From: Elysia marginata
Taxonomy: Eukaryota > Mollusca > Gastropoda > Plakobranchidae
Reading direction: 5' to 3'
DNA length: 29,753 nucleotides
Assembly (NCBI GenBank): GCA_019649035.1
Contig: BMAT01009626.1
Span: 1,072,444-1,102,196 of the forward strand
Part shown: positions 12,121 through 21,500 of the stretch, one piece after another
How the letters are laid out: the number at the start of each line of letters is the position of its first letter
Position numbering within the stretch: the stretch's first letter is position 1
Notes under the pieces: model-generated
Databases searched by the model: none
What the model saw: only the letters and a program-made list of their open reading frames with translations
What the model was told of the DNA's origin: nothing
Program-made: the position numbers and the translations under genes

Positions 12121-14250
12121 CCCCTCACTTCCTAAGTGAATGACTGTCAAGCCAAACTCATCTTAAAGGTTTACAGTTGTCAAACTGATTAAAAAAAATG
12201 AATATAACACTGATAAAAAAAAGTGCACAGTGGCATGACCTTTGCACAGCCTATAGGTCAGGACTTCAGTGCTATCTTGTTCTTACTAGTCTTATATTTT
12301 GGCATAATTTGGAATCAGTCATACCACCTGAAAGAGGGGCAAAAAATGTTTACTTTGATAAGGTATTTTAAACAGTTAAAACCCCATTGCCCTAACCATA
12401 CCCCCATTTAAGATATTTGAGTTTTAATCTGCAGGCCTATACTGAAAGTGAAACTTTGAATGGCACCAGTACAAATTTAGAAAAGATAGAACTAAGGTCA
12501 CAAAGTTTAGAAACTGGAACTGATAATAGAATGATACTTTTAACAAAAGTGTAGTCAATAGAGTTTTTAAAGACAAACTCTCCCTCAACGGAAGCATTGA
12601 GTTCAAATTGTTAGTACATATCAATTTAACTACAGTAGTTTACCTTGCATAGAAAAAGAGAATAGAAAATTACAACACTCCATGACTACATCACTTTCTT
12701 TTTTATTCACAGAGTACAATGGAATAGTATAACATAGTAAAATTTAAAAAAAAAAAAGAAACAAGATAAAAATTGAAGAAAAAAACAAAACTCTAAGACA
12801 CAGATGTGAGATAGAAATTGTATGAACATACCAATTGGTGAGATATGAATTTTTAGCTAAGTGAAGTGACAAGTTATATTATGCATAAACCATCTACTTA
12901 AAAAGTAAGATTTAACACAAAAAGGGAGGATACTGAAATACAATTAGGGAAGTACTGTGTAATAAACAAAATACCTACGTTAGTAGTTCTTTGGTTATGG
13001 TTTTTTTTTCTAGGAAAAAAAAGGAAAAAGAAGTATAGGTTTTTCTCTGAAAAAATATAATAAATATATCAATTATCACACTTTCTGGAGACTCATACCT
13101 TTCATAGCAAAGATTTTTTACTTCTTTTGAGTGTGAAAAAAAAAGCATAGGAATATCAAAACATCTTAGCATCAGAAGAGAGTATTTCTTGAATTAAAAC
13201 CTGCTCCATAGAATAACTGCCACACTTTTGTTCTTTTTTTTTTTCTAAATAATCTTTACAAAGCTCCATTCAATCTCAAAACACATCCCACCCACAGATC
13301 TCTAAGAACCAAGGTGAATTCAAATGAATGCAAATTTTTTTTTTTTGCAAAGAAATCTAGACACCTTTCTCTGAACAAAAGAAGTGAAACATGGTGTACT
13401 TTGTTGGAAAACATAAGCAACCCAGCAAACTACTTTTGATATCACCATGTGAAACAAATATATATAAAAAGGAAAAGCTTAAAATTTGCCCTAAACCATT
13501 CACAGAATTCACCTAGCTTACCAATCACAGTAAACTAAGTTTGTTTTTCAAGACAAAAGCTAGTGATCTAGTTTGCTTGAATGTTGATACATTTTTCAAA
13601 TCTTTATATGTCTTGCAACCAGTCAAAATGAGTCATAATTGGAAGGTAGTCAGATATTGGTATCATAGAAAAGTTACTTTTCTCTAGTTTCAAGTACAAC
13701 AAACAGAAAAGTTCTATCATGCCTCTGTATGAAGTCATAGCAGTTTGAAGTTGACAGGGACTGATCTTGTTTAGAAAAGGAAGAAAATATCACTTAAAGT
13801 TTAGACGATTATGGAGGTGTTGAGACCTTAGCAACCATACGAGCTATAAATAAAGACATAAAACATGAAGTTTTAACATGAATTAGGTGTAAAAACTGTT
13901 TAGAAATGGTTTTAGTGTCAAAATCTAAAATAAAAATTTTTTTACATCTAAACACCCACTCCGCTTAAAAAGCCCCAATCTCAAAACTAACTTACGACTC
14001 ATTTGGACAGAATGCGAAACATATCAACTTTAACTACTGTCAACAAAGACATTATTTTGCTTTTAGTGACTGTTCTGCTCCTCTTCTTCATTTTTCCTTC
14101 TTTGCAAAATATTGTCCCTCAAGAACTGGTTGACTTAACAGTGGAATGCAGTGAAATCCTCTAAATTTATTGGGAACAGGCACAGACTTTGGTACAAGAG
14201 GATCCAGATTATCAGTTATGTTTATTGTACTTGGGCAATTTTATTTCGCG

Positions 14251-14274
14251 TCTCTCTCTCTCTCTCTCTCTCTC
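14251..14274. repeat. (CT)n microsatellite
   Basis: A TC dinucleotide run of about 24 bases following TTTATTTCGCG. Confidence 0.95.
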
Positions 14275-15013
14275 CATGCTACACACACGAACACAATGAC
14301 CCTGCGGGCTAATATCTATGTCCTTAATAGGTGAAAATGCTTGAGAACAGAAGGGACACATTTTTATACACTAAACTATAACATTTGATTTAAGAAAATT
14401 GAACTTCATTAACTTTGAATTATGAGTTTAAATCCAACAAGGTGCAAGAAAAAGAAAAAAAAAATCCCACCAAAAAACTTCAATTTACGAGAACTTAAAA
14501 TTATTTAATTATTATTTAAATATTTTATACCGCCCTTAAAAATGTCATGAGTTCAAAGGCAGCTATTTCAAAGCATTAAACATGATAAACTATTTAAACT
14601 ATACACATACACCTTACAATAACTGCCTCCACAACACAGTTCAATAATGACATTAGCAAAGAATATCAAGAGTAAAAACTACTTGTGCTTGGCCATCACA
14701 ATTCAAAACAAAGTCAGAAAGGAAAAAAAAAAGCAGAGAAATCTTAGTCATTCAGTTAGTCATTTTTGTACATGCAAAAAAGCTCTCATTCCAAGATTAT
14801 GAGCCTGGCTGGTTGCCAGAGGCTGCAATACTTTCCAATGTTAACACATTCAGTAAATCTTCAGTAAACTGATAGGATGTAAAATCAAATAAGTAATATT
14901 TACTAACACATGGTTTAAAATGAGAAAAGTTTAGCTCAGTCTTTATATTTTAGGCAAAAAAAGGAATACCTAGACCAATACAGAAGAAGCAATTTGATGA
15001 GCAGTTCTCACAT

Positions 15014-15019
15014 TTTATT
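15014..15019 (-). terminator. Candidate poly(A) signal of the ceramide synthase gene
   Basis: On the minus strand this reads AATAAA. It is the first such hexamer after the stop codon, about 330 bases downstream. Further AATAAA hexamers occur leftward, for example at 14221-14226, so the real 3' end may be more distal. Such hexamers are frequent by chance in AT-rich DNA. Confidence 0.3.
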
Positions 15020-15350
15020 ATTCAAAAAAAATTGAAACAATGATAAATAGGTAACCTACAAAACAAGTTCAAATCTTTAAAAATTCCAACAACAGACAGG
15101 TTTGATAAATTAAAATGACAGAGAAATTGAAACTGCATGATCAACCATCAAAGTTCAAATAAAAATTCAAAAAGCAAAAGAATAATCATATATAACTGGA
15201 GAAGGAATTGAAAAAGACAGCAAAGAAAGATAGAAACTAAGATACAAAATGAAAGGCTCAAAGAACAAAATGTCTGAAAAGCTTTCACTTTTTTTGCCTT
15301 GTAAAGAATAAACGAAAAGTGCTAATTATCTTTTAACTTTTAGCCTTTCC

Positions 15351-15509
15351 TTAATTGGAGGCTCGTTTAGTTGAGTCCCTGCTTCTCACAGTTCCATTGG
15401 CAGACTGCTTGTCTTTAGTCGCAGATCGAGTCACTGGTTTATGACCATCAGCATCTTCACCCTCTGACTCACTCTCAGATTCTAAACTGCTACGGGAATC
15501 TTGTTTCAC
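15351..15509 (-). CDS. Ceramide synthase last exon F, acidic C-terminal tail
   Basis: The acceptor is ATAACTTGCAG; the exon is 159 bases, giving 52 codons and TAA. It starts VKQDSRSSLESESESEGEDA and ends RDSTKRASN. It corresponds to the family pattern GKV..D.RSD.ESS..EE, a cytosolic tail with serines in an acidic context that CK2 phosphorylates in mammalian CerS2-6. The rest of the tail is polar and basic, without a recognisable domain. The reading frame is set by the upstream exon, and the alternative frames at this acceptor close at once with TGA. Confidence 0.9.
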   Translation of the reverse strand: MKQDSRSSLESESESEGEDADGHKPVTRSATKDKQSANGTVRSRDSTKRASN

Positions 15510-18500
15510 CTGCAAGTTATACAAAATGAAACTCACTCAAAGATGATTTGTAAATGAACTTGCATAAAAAATAAATGTATATAATAAATAAGAAATAAAT
15601 ATCTAAAATTAACAAAGGAGATACTCCAAATAAGCATCCTCAGAAGCTTTGGGGCGTGTTGTTGTTATTTATGAAAGAAACAAAGGAGGAATGGTTTAAA
15701 CCAGGAATCTTTGCTGTGTTTCATATTCCTTATGACTGTGAGCATGGCAAAATACACAGTATCAGCTTACAATTTGACCTATTGTGTACAATACTGAGCT
15801 TTCATGTTGCTGTTTCTGGGCAAAGTTTTGATTTTTTTTTTTTTTTTTTTTGGTGAGCAGTGGCCCAATTGGTAGGGCGGTTGGCCGCTACCTGAGAGGT
15901 CACGAGTTCGATCCCGAGTGCGGGCTAAATTTTATTTGCTCCCCTGTGCCCACCCAGCACTTGATGGGTAGCTAGGTCTCTTAAGACTCGGCGAAAGTAA
16001 AGGCGGCGAGGAAAGCAATGGCAAACTACCTCACTATGCTGTGTGCCTAGAAAAAACAAGGACCCTGCCCCTTGTTCCCTTACGCTCGTGTCGAGTATGG
16101 GACTACCTTTACCTTATGTCTTTTTCGTTATATGCTTTTTATGTTGAGGAAGACTTTTAAAGGAAACAACAAATAAAAAGATAAATCTGTACAACCCTTG
16201 TAACGTTTGTAGGTGGTTTGACACAGTGAAATCTGCGTGGGTAGGTTAACTGTTTATCCAAACATGAAGATTTTACTGATATTGAAGACCAGAACTTTCT
16301 TTTTTTTTTTGCGTGTGCAAGGTATTGTCCTGATGCTGTCACTGTTCATCAAATAGACATAACTGAGTTTGTCTTAAAAAATATTTGGCATAAACAGGAT
16401 TAAAGTTAATATATTCAAGAACCTTCAAGAATGAAAAAAAAATCAGGTCTGAAAAAATAAAAGCTATTAACTTATTACAAAAATTATTGGGACTAGTATG
16501 AAAAAGATCCACTGTTAATGCTGATTTCATATTTAGTTTGAGTTTGGAGGCAGCGTGTCCAACTCATGATCCGGCAGTTGCAAGTTCGATTTGCAACCAT
16601 GCCATGTTGCAAATGCACTGGGAAAGCAATTTACCATAACTTTCTACGGTCCACCCAGCTGTAAAATGGATGCTCAGCTACTGGCAATTCTTGAATTTGT
16701 GCTTATATATGTGCCTGCAACACCCCGCATATGGGCTAAAAAAGACTTTCAAATGTACTGGTCTGCTGGGGCATTAGTGGCGCTGACCTGTGGCGGCAGT
16801 TACGCTGAGTAACGAAGCCAAATTTCCCAAAAGGGATTAATATCCTATATTAAAAAAAAATAGAGAAATTTTTTGCCAACCGCTGCGGGTTAGGAAAAAG
16901 GCTAAAACCCCTCAATTTTGTGTTGATAGGTAGGGTAATGCATCATTCTAGGGACATGCACCAAAATCTGATCTTTTTGAGGCTAAATCATGGAGAAATT
17001 TTTTTTTGTTTTCGAGTTTTTTGCTATCTACACTAATTAACAGGTCACACGCTATATGGCAATTTATTGACCTAAATTAGCTGAGAAGGACTTTTGCTAG
17101 CAATCTCTGTTTTTGCAGACATCTGAGAGAACCATGAAATCATGTCTCATTCAGCTCATCTCACTGCCACGTAAATCTTACCTTATCTATCCCTCAGCTG
17201 CTCAGACTAAATAATATTGAAGTAAAACAGTTACTTGTCTATACTCAGATTTTTTTAATCCACATAGCCCCATAATCTAAAATCCTGCTATGAAATCTAG
17301 ATCTAGATGTATGTTACCAAGATTAATCTTGCTGCAGAAACTCATGGTATTGACTCAAAAGAGAAGGTGAGAAAGGAAGAGACAGACATGTACAAACACA
17401 ATGATGTAGACAGAGCGAGAAAGATAGATAGACAAAGAGAGAGATCTAAACTATGAGAGAGAGAGAGAGAGAGAGAGATATGCAAACTATGATGGTTAAT
17501 ATAGGAAGAGAAGGCCTTGATAGGAAACTCAAAGACAGAATATTAGACGCGCAGAAGGTAAATCATAGACAAATTAAGTTTGAAGCGAGATGCGAACTTT
17601 GTGGCTTAGGGAAAGAAGTTACTAATTATACCCAGCTTGGGTGAACGACTGCGCCGCGAGTCAAGTAGATCTAGAAATCTAGATCTATCTTGCTTCTAGA
17701 GCCTACACTTCAGCTGCTTCAAATAATAGCCTTTTGAAGTACAACTAATCTAGACTCAGCTGGTTTAACATTAAATCCACCCCTACCAGTATAAACTAAA
17801 ATCCTGCTATAGAATCTTGATCCTATGTATGTTATCAAGATGAATCTTTCAACAGAAACTCATGGTTTAGGGCCAAAGGCCAAAAGAGAAGTTTGGGGAC
17901 AGGCATGTAGGCCTATTAACAGACATGTAAAGCAAAAGAGTGAGAGAGAGAGGTAGATAGACAGAGAGAGAGAGAGAAGGTGTGGACTATGATAAAAAGA
18001 AGGATAAAACAGTTATAGCGAGATTTAAAAAAAAAGAGAAGGCCTGGATACATTGGCAGAGAACAGAATATTAGTCCAAGAAGCGAAGAAGGTAAACTCA
18101 TTAGAAGGTGGGAGACATAAAGACATGACAAGATATGTAAAGTCATAGCAAGAGAGAGACAGAGAGAGAGAGAGATATGAACTCAGATAAAGAGGAGGAT
18201 AAAACAGGGAGATACAAAACAAAGAGAAGGCGTTGAGAGGAAACTCAAAAACAGAAAATAGACTAGCAGAAGGTGAGCCTGCAAAAAGAAGGCAAAGCCG
18301 ATGTATATAGATATTACAACATTATAGGGACAAAAAGAAAAGAAAAGAACTTTTAAATAGGAGGTTAGCCATTTCTTAAATTTGTTACTTAAACTGATTC
18401 CATTATTTTTGATTCGCGCGCATGTTACTAATAGTGTATTAAAAAATAAGGACTTTATAATACAGTTTAAATTTGAAGTTTAGACTAGAGGCACCCCAGA

Positions 18501-21500
18501 ATCAACCATGTTTTGTCGCATCGAAAGGTGATTAACAACCCATAAATGCCAAACCACCCACCCACCCCCATCCCGCTTGTGTATTCTGCATAAACTAAAC
18601 CTAGTGATTTTTTAAAATTTACGTCAGGAAAAAAAAGGCTTGTGCTCACATACTTCACGAAAAGTGTGATAGGAGAAACTAGTTAGCACCAACCTGTCCT
18701 TTGAAAGCATCTGCAGCAATGAGGCAGATGTAGTAGAACCAGATGATGTGCAGAACCTGCAGGGTGCACAGCAGGATGTTGTAAACACTGTACATGGTGA
18801 GCCAGCCCACCTCAGGGTCCATCTCAGCAGATGCCTCAAACATTGTGGAGTGGATAATCCTGGAATTAAAGTACAGAGTAAAGAGCTATTTTATATATAT
18901 ATATATACACCACATATTTATAATGCTCAATCTACTACAATGCTCTAACTGTAAAAGTGTTTTACATGGGTTACCATTACCAACCAAACTACCTTCTGAA
19001 CTCACCAAAAAGTGACAGTTAAAGAAAATCACTCTGGCATTCTGACAAGGTGATTCACTGTCTAAAGCACGGTAAATTGAACAGGAGTCACAGTAGAGCT
19101 GTATGGATAAGTAAGTCAATTTTTCTTAAGTAAGGTATTCATTTTAGCTCTAAAAATATTGACAAAACAAGTGAGCTGTTGGCTTTACACCTTTGTCAGA
19201 CAAAAAAAAAATAAAAAACGTTTAAGACATTTACATAAATACGGACAGGACTAACAATAAAAGAAAAGCAATAACAATATTACTATAAACAATATAGAAT
19301 ATGAATGATGAGATAAAAATAAAAAATAACCTAGAAATCTAGATAAAATCTATCTGCAGGATAAAAAAGAAAAAAAAAGGAAAAAAGGGGGGAGGGCAAG
19401 GGGTACTAGGAGGAAGGGGCCTGAGGATCCACAAAAATTGTAACTTAATTACAGAGAGAAAGAAATGAAAAGAACTATCAATGAAAAACGAGAATTATTT
19501 ACAAAAAATAAGAATGTATCAACTAGATCTAGACCTACCTGGAATGAAAAAGACAGATAAAGAACGACTTATCTTTTTCCAGCGCAGATCTTGTAAACAA
19601 GGAGGCGCAAACGCATCAAGATGACAATCATAGTAGAGAAGTGGCGCAAAATAGTGCCGTACATGAAAACTCGTAGGAAAATTTTGACGCATGGCCGAAG
19701 AGTGTGCAATAGCAAAAGTTTGAGACCAAAATAGACACTAATAGTATTACAGACTAGAGGATGAACTAAATCAAGAAAGTGTTAAGTTGTCCTACCGTGA
19801 AGAAAGTACAAAGCAAAAAATCTATACCTATGAGCAATGAAAAGAAAGAGAGAATATATTCATAAACTTACCATATGACCCACAAAAAAGACAAGGACAA
19901 AAGAGGAGAAAAAAAGTAAATATAGAGTAAGCTAGGAAAAAGTCTACTCCACGAAAGAGACAATGGATACTTAGGAGGAAAACAAGCAAATAATCAAGAA
20001 AGAAAGCAACAACAAAGGGTTCAAAGTTGGCAGTAGAAGGTCACAATTAGAAAAAGACCTGGATGGTGAAAAAAAGATATTATAGCTCCGGCCTAAGTTT
20101 AAAAAAAAAAATAAAGAAATAGAAACTAAGTAAAATAATACTACTACTTGTAATACTACTTGCCAGCAGCAATTTATTTGTGGGGAAAAATATGTTGAAC
20201 ATTCATCCCCTCAGGTGCTAAAGTACCAAGTTCAAAAATAAGCCTTTGCTCACAATCAAAGCGTGACTTGGCACCACCTCTCGAAGAACACAAACCTAGC
20301 ACCTTCATGTCAGTACAGCCTTGGTGGCCAGAAGAGCGAAAATGTAGAGAAACGGGTTTATGAACCCTGTTTTGTACATCGCGCAAATGTTCGCTAAATC
20401 GTGTCGCCAGATTGCTGCCAGTTTCACCAATATATACCATGTCACATCTCTTACAGACAAAAGCATATATTAGGCTGCGACTAGTGCAGGTAAATGAGTC
20501 AGCAATCTTGAAAACATCACGAGGCGTGTTGATTTCATTAGATTGTGACACATACGTACAAATTTTACAACTAGGTCTCCTGCAAGGTCGGGTTCCTGAG
20601 TCATGAGACGCAGAGATTTGACTGCAAACCAGCATGTCGCGAATGTTTTTCGCCTTTCTGAATCTTACGAGCGACCAAGGATGAGAGGATTGTTCAGGCC
20701 TCGGTATAAGAGCGTCAGTCTTACTAATTTTAGATACCCTATTCCACGCGTCATCTAGTATCTCCAAAGGATAGCCACACGACACAAAGAAATCGCGCAT
20801 TCTCAAACACTGCTCCCGAAAGTCATGGTCATCTTGACAAAGCCGACAAAGGCGCAGCATTTGAGAGAATGGGATAGACCTCTTGCACGAGTATGGGTGG
20901 GATGAGGTGTATGTCAAATAGGTGTGGCTGTCCGTCGGTTTGTAGTAGACTGACGAGTTCAAATATCTATCCCTGATAGAAATTTTGATGTCCAAAAAAT
21001 TGACTGTAAAGGTTGAAATTGCTGATGTGAAAGAAATAGATGGGTGGAACATCGTAACAAAATCAATGTAATTCTTAAGAACATCTAGAGGCATGGTAGA
21101 AACACTAATACCGTCATCTATGTATTGGTAGTAGACCTCAGGCGTAAGACCGTGGTAACCAAAGCGGTTTACCATTTGCCATTCCAGATAAGCCATGAAG
21201 AGGCAAGCATAACTTGGGCCCATTTTAGTTCCCGTGGCCATGCCACTGATTTGGTCAAAAATCTCCCCCGAAAACTCAAAAGAATTCAAGGTCAGTACCA
21301 GTTCAGTCAGTCGAACCAACGTATCTGTACTGACTGCAGGTGAAATGCAGGTGTTAAGAAAATGCTTGACGGCTGTAAGGCCATCAGCATGAGGGATTGA
21401 TGAAAAGTTGAAACTTATCAGTAGTAGAAGTCAGGGGTATGAACTTACGACCTTTGCTGGGGACCTGTCGTTGAGCCTCAGAAAGGTGAAGGTCAGTCGG

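Larger units (their letters stand above)
7900..15350. other. Gene-poor stretch, A-rich on plus strand; possible long 3' UTR or downstream region
   Basis: No coding exon could be supported on either strand. The plus strand is visibly A-rich with many A runs, so the strand in the ceramide synthase sense is T-rich, as expected of transcribed non-coding DNA. It holds a degenerate SINE near 10.3 kb, an AT tract near 11.26 kb, the N gap at 12101-12120 and a CT tract near 14.26 kb. Whether transcription of the ceramide synthase gene continues through it cannot be told from sequence alone. Confidence 0.5.

Noticed and set aside
17453-18222. Several open frames on both strands in the GA-rich duplicated module
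   Set aside because: They are readings of the repeat. Stop-free runs come from dinucleotide tracts.
20412-21343. Plus-strand open frames inside the Penelope-element RT region
   Set aside because: Antisense shadows of the RT-endonuclease frame.
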